Below, one piece after another: positions 1 to 8,317 of a stretch of DNA of 64,000 nt (position 1 is its first letter; each line of letters starts with the position of its first letter). A model generated the notes under the pieces. The model did no database searches. It was not told the DNA's origin and was given only the letters and a program-made list of their open reading frames with translations. The stretch comes from Streptomyces sp. Root1304 (lineage in GTDB: Bacteria; Actinomycetota; Actinomycetes; Streptomycetales; Streptomycetaceae), in assembly GCF_001426405.1 (NCBI RefSeq), contig NZ_LMEP01000026.1, positions 169,847 to 233,846 of the forward strand. Reading direction: 5' to 3'. Position numbers and translations under genes: made by a program.

Positions 1-3000
1 GGCCTCGGCGATGAGGGCGTCGGCCTGCTCGGCGGCGTCGCTGCGGCGCTTGTCGGCGGCCTTGCGGGCCTCGTCGAGGACCTGCTCCCCGTCCGCGACC
101 GCGGCCGCCCGCAGCGCCTCCGCGTGCGCCTCCCCGTCGGCCTTGACCTGTTCGGCCTCGGTACGGAGCCGCAGGGCGTCCTGCTCGGCGGTCTCCATCA
201 GCTCGACCGCCTCGGCGGTGAGCCGCTCGGCCTCGGCGGTCGACTCGCGGGTGACCCGCTCCGCCTCCGTGGTGGCCTCCGCGAGCAGCGCGTCGGCCTG
301 CTCGGCCGCGTCGCTGCGGCGCTTGTCCGCGGCCTTGCGGGCCTCGTCGAGGACCTGCTCCGCCTCGGCGGCGATCCGCTCCGCCTCCGTACGGGCCTCG
401 CCGACCACCGACTCGGCGCGCTCGGCGGCCTCCGAACGGATCCGGTTCGCGTCCTCCCGCGCGTCCGCACGGGTCCGGGCCGCGTCCTGCTCGGCCGAGG
501 CCAGCGAATCCGTCGCCTCGGTCCGCACCCGCTGCGCGTACTCGGCGGTGTCCGCCCGCAGCTTCTCCGCCTCCGCGAGCGCGTCCGTGACGGTCCGCTC
601 GGCCAGCGCCTTCGCGGCCTCCGTCTCCTCCTGCACCCGCGCCCGGATGCGGGCGGCGTCCTCCGACGCCCGCTCCCGCTCCTCGTACGCGTCGGAGCGG
701 ACCCGGTCCGCCTCCTCCTGTGCCTCGGACCGCGTCCGCTCGGCCGCGTGCTCGGCGGCGCTGCGCAGCCCGGCGATCTCCTCCTCGGCCTGCTCGCGCA
801 GACCCGCCACCGAGTCCCGGACCTCCTGGGCGGTCTGTTCGGCCGCGGTGACCATCTCGGTCGCCCGCGCGTCCGCCTCCTCCACCAGCCGCTGCGCCTC
901 GGTCTGCGCGTCCTCGACGCGCTTGCGGGCGGCGGCGAGCAGGTCCTCGGACTGCGCGCGGGCGTGCTCGCGCTCCCGGCCGGCCTCGGAACGGGCCGAC
1001 TCCAGGGTCTCCTCCGCCTCCCGGCGGCGCCGGACGGCCTCCTCCTGCGCGGCGGCCAGCGCCTCGGCGGCCTCGGCGGCGACCCGCTCCGCGGCGGCGG
1101 CGGCCTCGCCACGCACCCGGTCGGCGGTCTCCTGGGCCTCGGTCCGCAGCCGCTCGGACTCCTCGGCGGCCTCGGTGCGGAGCCGTACCGCCGCGGTCTC
1201 CGCCTCCGTACGCGTGGTCGACGCGTCCGACGCGGCCTCGGCGCGCAGCCGCTCGGCCTCCTGCTCCGCCTGCTCCTGGAGCGTACGGACCCGCTCGGCG
1301 GCCTCGGTCCGCAGCCGCTCCGTCTCCTCGGCGGCCTCGCGCCGGATCAGCTCGCCCTCGGCACGCGCGTCGGTGAGCTCCTCCCCGGCGGCCGCGACCT
1401 TCGCCTCGGCGTCGGTGTGCAGCCGGGTCAGCTCCTCGGCGGCCTCGGCGCGACGGGCCTCGGCGGCCCGCTCGGCGTCCGCGCGCAGTCCGGCGGCGGC
1501 CTCCTCGGCCGCCCCCTTCACCGCGTCGGCCTGCTCCTCGGCCTCGGTTCGCAGCCGCTCGGCCTCGGCGCGGGTGCGCTCCAGGGTCTCCTCGGCCTGG
1601 GTCCGGAGCGTCTGGGCGCGCTCCATCGCCTCCGACTTGACCCGCTCGCTCTCGGCGCCGGCCTTGGTCCGCAGCTCGTCGGCGTCGGTACGGGCCTTGG
1701 TCAGCAGCTCCTCGGCGGTCCTGGCCGCCTCCTCGATCTGCTGGAGGGCCTCGCGCCGGGCCTCGCCGCGGATCCGCTCGCCCTCGTCGATGGCCTCGGC
1801 GCGCAGCTGCTCGGCCTCGCCGCGCAGCCGCCGGGCCTCCTCCTGGAGCTCGACCGTCTTGGCCCGGTACTCCTTGGTGTCGTCCTTCGCCGAGCCCAGC
1901 AGCTCGTCGGCCTTGTCCCCGGCCTCGGCGCGCAGCCGGTCGGCCTCGGTCTCGGCCTCGCGGCGGACCCGCTCGGCCTCCTCGGTGGCCTTGCGGGTGG
2001 TCTCGCGGGCGTCCTCGGACGCCTTGGTGAGGATCTCCTCGGCGCTGCGGGCGGCCTTGGCGAGCGCGGCGGCGGAGTCCTCGGCGGCGGCCGTGACGGC
2101 CTTCTCGGAGGCCTCGGTGACGAGCTTCTCCGCCTCGGCGGTCGCCTCGCGCAGCTTCTCCTCGGCCTCGGCCTTGAGGGCCTCGGCGTCCTTGGTGGCC
2201 TCGCCGACGAGGCGGGCGATCTCGGCCTTGGCGGTGCGGGTGCGCTGCTCGTTGACCGACTCGGCGTTCGCGAGCTGCTTGGCGGCGGAGTCCTTGGCCT
2301 CGGTGAGGGCCTTCTCGGCCTCGGCGCGGGCGACCCGCAGCTTCTCCTCGGCCTCCTGCATGCGCTGCTCGGCGGCGCGGGACAGCTCGGTGGCCTGGCG
2401 GCGGGCCTGGTCGGTCTCGGCGGTGGTGGTCGAGCGCAGCTGCTCGGCGTGGCTGGTGGCCTCCTGCGCCTGGCTGGACGCGGCGCTCAGAAGACGCTCG
2501 GCGTCCTTGCGGGCGCGCAGCAGAATCGCTTCGGCCTCGGCGCGGGCCGTTTCGGCCTCGGTGCCGGCGCGGCGGCTGGTCTCCTCGGCGAGCCGGGTGG
2601 CCTCGGCGCGGGCGGCGGCCAGCGACTGCTCGGCCTCCGCGCGGGACTCCTCCATCAGGCGGCGGGCCTGGGACTCCGTACGGGCGCGGAGCTGCTCGGC
2701 CCAGGCGACGTTCTCGTTGACGTGCGCCTCGACGGTCTGCCGGCGCTCGTTGAGCTCCTGGTCCAGCTGCTGGCGGCGCTGCACGGCCTCGTTGTGCAGC
2801 TCGGCCTGGAGCCGGGCCTGGTGCTCGGCGTGCTCCTGGAGGATGCGCTGCGTCTGGGCGCGGGCGTCGCGCAGCTCGCGCTCGGCGTCCTGGCGCAGCT
2901 GCTCGGCCTGCGCCTGCGCGTTCCGCAGCAGCTGCTCGGCCTGGTAACCGATGTCGGCGCTGTCGTACGCCGGCCGGGACGCGATGGTGCGGCGCGCCTC

Positions 3001-3291
3001 GTGGAGCTTGGCGCGCAACACCTCGACCTGGTAACCGAGGTCCTCGGCGTGCTGGACGGCCTTCTCGCGTTCGGTCTTCAGCCGGTCCATCTCGGCTTCG
3101 AACCTGGCGAGATGGTCGTCTTCAGCTCGGTGGCTCTCCTGGCGTTCGTAGCCCCGCACTGCGCGGTCCCATCCTTCCCCGAGCTCTTCGAGCAGGGGAT
3201 ACCCCAACCCTGGTCGCAACTCCTGCGAGAACGCCCTCTCGGCCGAGGACGGACTCCCGGGGAATCGTGGCAGATCGGACGACCCCGACAT
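1..3291 (-). CDS. scy: Scy-like polar coiled-coil scaffold protein (partial, C-terminus outside window)
   Basis: Scy is the cytoskeletal scaffold that marks new hyphal tips in Streptomyces and works with DivIVA and FilP; that role is family knowledge. The reading frame starts at the ATG at 3291 (MSGSSDLPRFPG) and stays open to base 1, giving 1097 visible codons; from memory full-length Scy is about 1,300 residues. A short non-coiled head carries GYPLLEELGEGWDRAVRGYE. After it the protein is almost wholly Ala/Glu/Arg heptad- and hendecad-like coiled coil built on variants of 'AEAERLRTEA'. The long open frames on the opposite strand are mirror images of this biased codon use. The gene lies 80 bp downstream of mce on the same strand. 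A GTG at 3159 is an alternative start, but the conserved head favours 3291. Confidence 0.9.
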   Translation of the reverse strand, partial: MSGSSDLPRFPGSPSSAERAFSQELRPGLGYPLLEELGEGWDRAVRGYERQESHRAEDDHLARFEAEMDRLKTEREKAVQHAEDLGYQVEVLRAKLHEARRTIASRPAYDSADIGYQAEQLLRNAQAQAEQLRQDAERELRDARAQTQRILQEHAEHQARLQAELHNEAVQRRQQLDQELNERRQTVEAHVNENVAWAEQLRARTESQARRLMEESRAEAEQSLAAARAEATRLAEETSRRAGTEAETARAEAEAILLRARKDAERLLSAASSQAQEATSHAEQLRSTTTAETDQARRQATELSRAAEQRMQEAEEKLRVARAEAEKALTEAKDSAAKQLANAESVNEQRTRTAKAEIARLVGEATKDAEALKAEAEEKLREATAEAEKLVTEASEKAVTAAAEDSAAALAKAARSAEEILTKASEDARETTRKATEEAERVRREAETEADRLRAEAGDKADELLGSAKDDTKEYRAKTVELQEEARRLRGEAEQLRAEAIDEGERIRGEARREALQQIEEAARTAEELLTKARTDADELRTKAGAESERVKSEAMERAQTLRTQAEETLERTRAEAERLRTEAEEQADAVKGAAEEAAAGLRADAERAAEARRAEAAEELTRLHTDAEAKVAAAGEELTDARAEGELIRREAAEETERLRTEAAERVRTLQEQAEQEAERLRAEAASDASTTRTEAETAAVRLRTEAAEESERLRTEAQETADRVRGEAAAAAERVAAEAAEALAAAQEEAVRRRREAEETLESARSEAGREREHARAQSEDLLAAARKRVEDAQTEAQRLVEEADARATEMVTAAEQTAQEVRDSVAGLREQAEEEIAGLRSAAEHAAERTRSEAQEEADRVRSDAYEERERASEDAARIRARVQEETEAAKALAERTVTDALAEAEKLRADTAEYAQRVRTEATDSLASAEQDAARTRADAREDANRIRSEAAERAESVVGEARTEAERIAAEAEQVLDEARKAADKRRSDAAEQADALLAEATTEAERVTRESTAEAERLTAEAVELMETAEQDALRLRTEAEQVKADGEAHAEALRAAAVADGEQVLDEARKAADKRRSDAAEQADALIAEA

Positions 3292-3371
3292 CCCGACTTC
3301 GATGCCGCACGGGCAGCCCCGACCGGCCCCGGCCCGGAGCCGCCCACTCTACCGGGCCAGGAATCCGGAGG

Positions 3372-3824
3372 TCAGTGCTCCGCTGAGGAGTGGTCAGCGG
3401 ACGGCTCGGCGGAGGTGACCAGTTCGGTGAGCACTCCGTGGCAGTCCTTGGGGTGGAGGAAGGTGATCCGGGAGCCCATCGAGCCGATCCGCGGCTCGTC
3501 GTAGAGGACCCGGACGCCCTTGCCGCGGATGGCCTCCGCGTCACCGTCGACGTCGGCCGTGCCGAACGCGATGTGGTGCACGCCCTCGCCGTTCTTGGCG
3601 AGCCACTTGCCCACCGCGGAGTCCTCCCGGGTCGGCTCCAGGAGCTGGAGGTACGAGGCCCCGCCGTCCGAGGTCCCGTTGATCTTGAGCATGGCCTCGC
3701 GGACGCCCTGTTCCTCGTTGACCTCGGAGTGGAAGACCTCGAAACCGTACGTGGCACGGTAGAACTCGACGGTCTTGTCCAGGTCGAAACAGGCGATCCC
3801 GATGTGGTCGATTCGCGTCAGCAT
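3372..3824 (-). CDS. mce: Methylmalonyl-CoA epimerase
   Basis: This enzyme interconverts the (2S) and (2R) forms of methylmalonyl-CoA, linking propionyl-CoA carboxylase to methylmalonyl-CoA mutase. The 150-residue protein is a vicinal-oxygen-chelate fold of normal family length. It starts MLTRIDHIGIAC and shows the four expected metal ligands: His7, Gln60 (in YLQLL), His84 (in GVHHIAF) and Glu134 (in LTELV). The active-site glutamate region (VNEEQGVREAML) is present. The gene is divergent from the thiolase gene with 137 bp between them, so the two probably have separate promoters there. Its transcript probably continues toward scy, because only 80 bp separate the two and I see no strong terminator. 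A methylmalonyl- or ethylmalonyl-type substrate is likely given the meaB and icmA neighbours. Confidence 0.93.
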   Translation of the reverse strand: MLTRIDHIGIACFDLDKTVEFYRATYGFEVFHSEVNEEQGVREAMLKINGTSDGGASYLQLLEPTREDSAVGKWLAKNGEGVHHIAFGTADVDGDAEAIRGKGVRVLYDEPRIGSMGSRITFLHPKDCHGVLTELVTSAEPSADHSSAEH

Positions 3825-3961
3825 TCCTCCAGTGCAACGCCAGGAAGGTGGTTACGCAACGTGCGCGCCGTCACACCGGCTGCCCGGTGACCGGGCGCCG
3901 CGCGCCTCAGTACATTGGCGGTAAACCCTCGTTCACTTCTCATCCCTAGGGGCCGTGCCTC

Positions 3962-5170
3962 ATGTCTGGAACGACCGGTACCACCTCAGTGATCGTCGCG
4001 GGCGCCCGCACGCCCATGGGTCGCCTGCTCGGCTCGCTCAAGTCCTTCTCGGGCGCGGAGCTCGGCGGCTTCGCGATCAAGGCCGCCCTCGACCGGGCCG
4101 GCATCGGCGGCGACCAGGTGCAGTACGTGATCATGGGCCAGGTGCTCCAGGCGGGCGCCGGCCAGATCCCCGCCCGCCAGGCCGCCGTCAAGGCCGGCAT
4201 CCCGATGAACGTCCCCGCGCTCACCATCAACAAGGTGTGTCTGTCGGGTCTCGACGCCATCGCGCTCGCCGACCAGCTGATCCGTGCCGGCGAGTTCGAC
4301 ATCGTGGTCGCCGGCGGCCAGGAGTCGATGACCAACGCCCCGCACCTGCTGCCGAAGTCCCGCGAGGGCTTCAAGTACGGCGCCATCGAGATGCTCGACG
4401 CCATGGCGTACGACGGCCTCACCGACGCCTTCGAGAACATCGCGATGGGCGAGTCCACCGAGAAGCACAACACCCGCCTCGGCATCAAGCGCCCCGAGCA
4501 GGACGAGATCGCCGCGCTGTCGCACCAGCGCGCCGCCGCCGCCCAGAAGAACGGCATCTTCGAGGCCGAGATCACCCCGGTCGAGATCCCGCAGCGCAAG
4601 GGCGACCCGGTGATCTTCGCCAAGGACGAGGGCATCCGCGCGGAGACCACCGCCGAGTCCCTCGGCAAGCTCCGCCCGGCCTTCGCCAAGGACGGCACGA
4701 TCACCGCCGGCACCTCCTCGCAGATCTCCGACGGCGCCGCCGCCGTGGTCGTGATGAGCAAGGCCAAGGCCGAGGAGCTGGGCCTGGAGTGGATCGCCGA
4801 GATCGGCGCCCACGGCAACGTCGCGGGCCCGGACAACTCGCTGCAGTCGCAGCCGTCCAACGCGATCCTGCACGCCCTCCGGAAGGACGGCCTGACGGTC
4901 GGGGACCTCGACCTGATCGAGATCAACGAGGCCTTCGCCGCGGTCGCCGTCCAGTCGATGAAGGACCTCGGCGTCACCTCCGAGAAGGTGAACGTCAACG
5001 GTGGCGCCATCGCCCTCGGCCACCCCATCGGCATGTCCGGCGCCCGTGTGGTGCTGCACCTCGCCCTGGAGCTCAAGCGGCGCGGCGGCGGCGTCGGCGC
5101 GGCGGCCCTGTGCGGCGGCGGCGGTCAGGGCGACGCGCTGATCGTCCGCGTCCCCGGCAACGGCAAGTAG
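3962..5170 (+). CDS. Acetyl-CoA acetyltransferase (thiolase II family)
   Basis: A biosynthetic or degradative thiolase that condenses two acetyl-CoA to acetoacetyl-CoA, or cleaves 3-ketoacyl-CoA in reverse. The 402-residue length is typical. Catalytic residues are visible: nucleophile Cys93 in INKVCLSG, His354 in LGHPIGMSGAR, and the general base Cys384 in ALCGGGGQGDA. The NEAFA motif that binds the CoA thioester precedes the His loop. The ATG at 3962 has only a weak ribosome-binding site. meaB follows after 24 bp, so the two are probably co-transcribed. In actinomycetes this pair lies with mce, which suggests work in ethylmalonyl-CoA or propionyl-CoA metabolism. Chain-length preference cannot be read from the sequence. 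Confidence 0.9.
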   Translation: MSGTTGTTSVIVAGARTPMGRLLGSLKSFSGAELGGFAIKAALDRAGIGGDQVQYVIMGQVLQAGAGQIPARQAAVKAGIPMNVPALTINKVCLSGLDAIALADQLIRAGEFDIVVAGGQESMTNAPHLLPKSREGFKYGAIEMLDAMAYDGLTDAFENIAMGESTEKHNTRLGIKRPEQDEIAALSHQRAAAAQKNGIFEAEITPVEIPQRKGDPVIFAKDEGIRAETTAESLGKLRPAFAKDGTITAGTSSQISDGAAAVVVMSKAKAEELGLEWIAEIGAHGNVAGPDNSLQSQPSNAILHALRKDGLTVGDLDLIEINEAFAAVAVQSMKDLGVTSEKVNVNGGAIALGHPIGMSGARVVLHLALELKRRGGGVGAAALCGGGGQGDALIVRVPGNGK

Positions 5171-5194
5171 TTCCGGATCTAAGGAGCAACGCAC

Positions 5195-6151
5195 ATGGTG
5201 GACGTCCCCGCTCTGGTCACCCAGGCACGGGAGGGCAGGCCGCGGGCCGTGGCCCGGCTGATCTCGCTCGTGGAGGGGGCGTCCCCGCAGCTGCGCGAGG
5301 TCATGGCGGCGCTGGCACCGCTCACCGGCGGCGCGTACGTGGTGGGCCTGACCGGCTCGCCCGGTGTCGGCAAGTCCACGTCGACCTCCGCGCTGGTCTC
5401 CGCCTACCGGCGGGCCGGCAAGCGGGTCGGCGTGCTCGCCGTCGACCCGTCCTCGCCGTTCAGCGGGGGAGCGCTCCTCGGTGACCGGGTCCGGATGTCG
5501 GACCACGCCTCCGACCCGGGCGTCTACATCCGCTCGATGGCGACCCGCGGCCACCTCGGCGGGCTCGCCTGGTCCGCCCCGCAGGCCATCCGCGTCCTGG
5601 ACGCGGCCGGCTGCGAGGTGATCCTCGTGGAGACCGTCGGCGTCGGTCAGTCGGAGGTCGAGATCGCCTCCCAGGCCGACACCTCGGTCGTCCTGCTCGC
5701 GCCGGGCATGGGCGACGGCATCCAGGCCGCGAAGGCGGGCATCCTGGAGATCGGCGACGTGTACGTGGTGAACAAGGCCGACCGGGACGGCGCGGACGCC
5801 ACCGCGCGCGAGCTCAACCACATGCTGGGTCTGGGCGAGGCGCGCGGCCCCGGCGACTGGCGGCCGCCGATCGTCAAGACGGTCGCGGCGCGCGGCGAGG
5901 GCATCGACGAGGTCGTGGAGGCGCTGGAGAAGCACCGCGCCTGGATGGAGGAGCACGGGGTGCTCGCGGAGCGCCGCCGGGCCCGCGCGGCCCGCGAGGT
6001 CGAGACCATCGCGGTCACCGCCCTGCGCGAGCGGATCGGCGACCTGCACGGCGACCGGCGCCTGGACGCGCTGGCCGAGCGGATCGTGGCGGGCGGCCTC
6101 GACCCGTACGCGGCCTCCGACGAGCTGGTCGCGAGCCTGACCGGAAACTGA
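5195..6151 (+). CDS. meaB: MeaB-type GTPase chaperone of B12-dependent acyl-CoA mutase
   Basis: MeaB is a G3E GTPase that gates adenosylcobalamin loading and protects methylmalonyl-CoA-type mutases from inactivation (family knowledge). The 318-residue protein has the P-loop GSPGVGKS at residues 54-61, the VDPSSPFSGGALLGDR switch I region, the EIASQADTSVV and VETVGVGQSE switch II region and the G4 motif NKAD near residue 194. The C-terminal helix used for dimerisation (ASDELVAS) is intact. A strong AAGGAG ribosome-binding site lies just before the ATG. It is the second gene of the thiolase operon and ends in a clear terminator at 6168-6202. Its mutase partner could be the icmA product encoded 13.6 kb downstream or an unlinked methylmalonyl-CoA mutase. 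Confidence 0.93.
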   Translation: MVDVPALVTQAREGRPRAVARLISLVEGASPQLREVMAALAPLTGGAYVVGLTGSPGVGKSTSTSALVSAYRRAGKRVGVLAVDPSSPFSGGALLGDRVRMSDHASDPGVYIRSMATRGHLGGLAWSAPQAIRVLDAAGCEVILVETVGVGQSEVEIASQADTSVVLLAPGMGDGIQAAKAGILEIGDVYVVNKADRDGADATARELNHMLGLGEARGPGDWRPPIVKTVAARGEGIDEVVEALEKHRAWMEEHGVLAERRRARAAREVETIAVTALRERIGDLHGDRRLDALAERIVAGGLDPYAASDELVASLTGN

Positions 6152-6167
6152 TCCCCCGTACGTACGA

Positions 6168-6202
6168 GAAGGGCCTCCCCGGTCGTCCCGGGGAGGCCCT
6201 TC
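6168..6202 (+). terminator. Rho-independent-like terminator after meaB
   Basis: A perfect inverted repeat with 15-bp arms (left arm starts GAAGGGCC, right arm ends GGCCCTTC) and a 5-base loop lies 17 bp after the meaB stop codon. No long T-tract follows, as is usual in Streptomyces. Because the MarR gene converges from the other side, it can serve both transcripts. Confidence 0.85.
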
Positions 6203-6236
6203 CCGTGTCTCTGCGTATGTCAGGTCGCGGGTCGGG

Positions 6237-6713
6237 TCACGGCTTCCCGCGCCGTCCGCGCAGCTGCTCCGCGACGGGCTTCAGCGACTCGTGGAGGTCG
6301 CCGAGGGCCTCCGCGCCGATCTGGTCGATGAAGTGCTTGCGCACGGACTCGACGTGGTGCGGGGCGACCTTGTGCATGGTCTCCATGCCGGCGTCGGTGA
6401 GGACGGCGTAGAGCCCGCGCCGGTCGGACTCGCAGTTCTCGCGCCGCACGAGGCCCGCGTTCTCCATGCGGGTGATCTGGTGCGAGAGCCGGCTCTTCGA
6501 CTGGAGGGTGGCCGCGGCGAGGTCGCTCATGCGCAGCCGCCGCTCCGCCGACTCCGAGAGGTTGACGAGGATCTCGTAGTCGTTCATCGTCAGGCCGAAG
6601 GGCTGGAGGTCCCGCTCCAGCTGGTACGTCAGCATTCTCTGGACGTCCAGGAACGTGCGCCACGCACACTGCTCGGCGTCGGTGAGCCACGGGGTGGCGG
6701 TCTCGGTCTCCAT
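6237..6713 (-). CDS. MarR-family transcriptional regulator
   Basis: A 158-residue winged-helix regulator. It has the MarR fold order: an N-terminal dimerisation helix, the recognition region SDLAAATLQSKSRLSHQITRMENAGLV, and the wing with the signature residues CESDRRGLYAVLTDAG, then C-terminal dimerisation helices. MarR proteins are usually ligand-responsive dimeric repressors of their own or neighbouring genes. The gene converges on meaB and is divergent from nothing close, since the AIM24 genes behind it run the same way. A TAGAAT -10-like box at 6719-6724 would put the transcript start almost at the ATG, so the mRNA may be leaderless. The target genes and ligand are unknown; the three AIM24 genes just upstream are candidates only by position. 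Confidence 0.88.
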   Translation of the reverse strand: METETATPWLTDAEQCAWRTFLDVQRMLTYQLERDLQPFGLTMNDYEILVNLSESAERRLRMSDLAAATLQSKSRLSHQITRMENAGLVRRENCESDRRGLYAVLTDAGMETMHKVAPHHVESVRKHFIDQIGAEALGDLHESLKPVAEQLRGRRGKP

Positions 6714-6718
6714 ATGTG

Positions 6719-6747
6719 GATTCTACCTAAGAAGTTGAATACTTGAC
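6719..6747 (-). promoter_or_regulatory. Possible leaderless promoter and imperfect operator of the MarR gene
   Basis: Reading the minus strand, TAGAAT (6724-6719) sits 6 bp before the ATG at 6713. The AT-rich element AAGTTGAATACTT (6732-6744), with AAGT/ACTT arms, lies where a -35 box would be. This arrangement suits autorepression by a MarR dimer, but the dyad is imperfect and no good -35 box is visible. Confidence 0.35.
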
Positions 6748-6796
6748 GAAGTCTGGGAGCGCGCGTTCGAGGACGTCACACTCCGCAGACTACCGC

Positions 6797-7582
6797 TCAC
6801 AGACCGAAGCGCCGCTGGAGGTCGCCGAGCTGGCCGGGAAGGCGCGGTACCGAGCCCGGCATGCCCTGGCCGGAACCGTGCGCCCCCTGCCCGCCGGGGA
6901 CACCCGCCTGCGCCGGGGGCGCGCCGATCGCGCGGTCCGCCATCAGCAGCTCCGTCGACTGCAGCAGCACCGTGCCCGCGCCCACGAACTCGAACTGGTG
7001 CTCCTCGCCCGAGGTGCCGCCGATGCCCGTCAGTGCCCGGACGCCGCCCATCACGCCCGTCATGTAGCCGTGGTCGTAGTGGTGGCAGGGGGAGGGGCAG
7101 TCCGCCCAGCCCACCAGGGCCTGCGGGTCCACCCGCATCGGCGGCTCCATGAAGACCACCGGGCCGTTGGACGCCGCCACGAACTTGCCGGTGCCGATCA
7201 GCGTCACGAAGCCCGGCACGATCGACTGCTTCAGCGCCAGCGTGGGCTGATAGGCCAGGAGGTTGCCCGAACGGATCGTCAGGTTGCCCTCGTCCAGGTC
7301 GAAGGAGTTCACGTCGAACGACCGGTCCGCGAGCAGCATCTTCCCGCTGCCCTCCGCGACCACCCAGTCGCTCGCGTGCAGCGGCGAATGGAAGGAGGTG
7401 CGGACCAGCCGGTCGAGCCGCCCGTGCCCGATGCCGTTGAACTCGATCCGCCCGTAGTAGGCGATCATCTTGCCCTTCTGCAGGAACCACTGGGAGCCCT
7501 TGAGCTCCACGCAGAAGGTGTACGGATTCACGTTGTCGTCCGACGGCAGCGTCGTCGGGTCGTGGATCACCGGGGTGCTCAC
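6797..7582 (-). CDS. AIM24-family protein (third of a tandem triplet)
   Basis: AIM24 proteins share a beta-sandwich related to the TRAP fold. Bacterial members have no established function. This 261-residue copy starts with GTG at 7582, which overlaps the stop of the preceding copy by 4 bp (GTGA), so translation is coupled. Family hallmarks are the glycine-rich strands near SQWFLQKGKMIAYYGRIEF, the repeated pattern GLFLA/GTGKFVAASNGPVVF, and the DP(Q)ALVGW motif. It contains several Cys/His residues (WADCPSPCHHYDHGYMTG) that the other two copies lack. No signal peptide or membrane segment is visible, so a cytoplasmic location is likely. The frame is complete and ends before the MarR gene after 83 bp. 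Confidence 0.82.
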   Translation of the reverse strand: MSTPVIHDPTTLPSDDNVNPYTFCVELKGSQWFLQKGKMIAYYGRIEFNGIGHGRLDRLVRTSFHSPLHASDWVVAEGSGKMLLADRSFDVNSFDLDEGNLTIRSGNLLAYQPTLALKQSIVPGFVTLIGTGKFVAASNGPVVFMEPPMRVDPQALVGWADCPSPCHHYDHGYMTGVMGGVRALTGIGGTSGEEHQFEFVGAGTVLLQSTELLMADRAIGAPPAQAGVPGGQGAHGSGQGMPGSVPRLPGQLGDLQRRFGL

Positions 7583-8229
7583 AGCTTCTCCTCCGAGGCC
7601 TGGACGTACACCGCGCCGCTGCCGCTCAGCTCCAGCTGGAAGGCCTCGCCCGAGCCGCGGCCCACCATGTCGCGCCAGCCCAGCGCGGTGGACAGCTTGT
7701 TCCGTACGTCGCCGTGATGGGCCACGTACGCCTGCGGGTCCACATGGACCGGCCGGCCCGGGGAGATCGGCAGCTCGATCACGCCGCCGTGCGCCATGAC
7801 GGCCACCGAGCCGTGGCCCTTCAGGGTGGTGGTGAAGAGGCCCTGGCCGGTCACCTGGCCGCGGACCATGCCCATGACCCCGCCCTGCGAGCCCATGAAC
7901 ATCGTGCCCTGCTCCAGGGTGCCGTCGAAGGCGAGCAGCCGGTCGGCCTCCACGTACAGGGTCTCGCCGGTCAGCGCGATCACCTGGATGTGGTGGCCGC
8001 CGTGCCCGAACATCACCGTGCCGTTGCCCTCGACCGTCATCAGCGGGGTCGCCTCGCCGGCCACCCGGCGGCCGATCATCGACATCAGGCCGCCCTGGCC
8101 GCCCGCGATGTTCGGCGTGAAACTGACGTCGCCGCGGTACGCGAGCATCGCGCCGCGCTGACTGAACATCCGCTGCCCGGGGACGACGGTCGCCTCGACC
8201 ATCTTCGAGTTGATCTCACGGAACGGCAT
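7579..8229 (-). CDS. AIM24-family protein (second of a tandem triplet)
   Basis: A 216-residue AIM24 paralogue beginning MPFREINSKMVEA. I chose the ATG at 8229 because an AGGAGG ribosome-binding site lies at ideal spacing. The frame is open further upstream to 8328, but that stretch is Arg/Asp-rich, unlike the family, and overlaps the end of the first copy. The core carries the MLAYRGDVSF strand, GHGGHHIQVIAL, the LLAFDGTLEQGTMF segment and the VDPQAYVAH motif common to all three copies. The C-terminal strand GSGAVYVQASEE matches the end of the first copy. Its stop overlaps the start of the third copy. Function unknown. Confidence 0.82.
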   Translation of the reverse strand: MPFREINSKMVEATVVPGQRMFSQRGAMLAYRGDVSFTPNIAGGQGGLMSMIGRRVAGEATPLMTVEGNGTVMFGHGGHHIQVIALTGETLYVEADRLLAFDGTLEQGTMFMGSQGGVMGMVRGQVTGQGLFTTTLKGHGSVAVMAHGGVIELPISPGRPVHVDPQAYVAHHGDVRNKLSTALGWRDMVGRGSGEAFQLELSGSGAVYVQASEEKL

Positions 8230-8317
8230 CAGTCCTCCTCGTTCGCTTCTCCGCCCCCGCGGCGCAGAGGTGCGGACATCGTCGTCGTCTGCGGCCCGGC
8301 GGCCGCGCGTGCGACGC

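Noticed and set aside
11..3504. Two very long open frames on the plus strand across scy
   Set aside because: They are mirror images of the Ala/Glu/Arg-biased scy codons, giving Ser/Arg- or Leu/Gly-only proteins with no start signals or family features.
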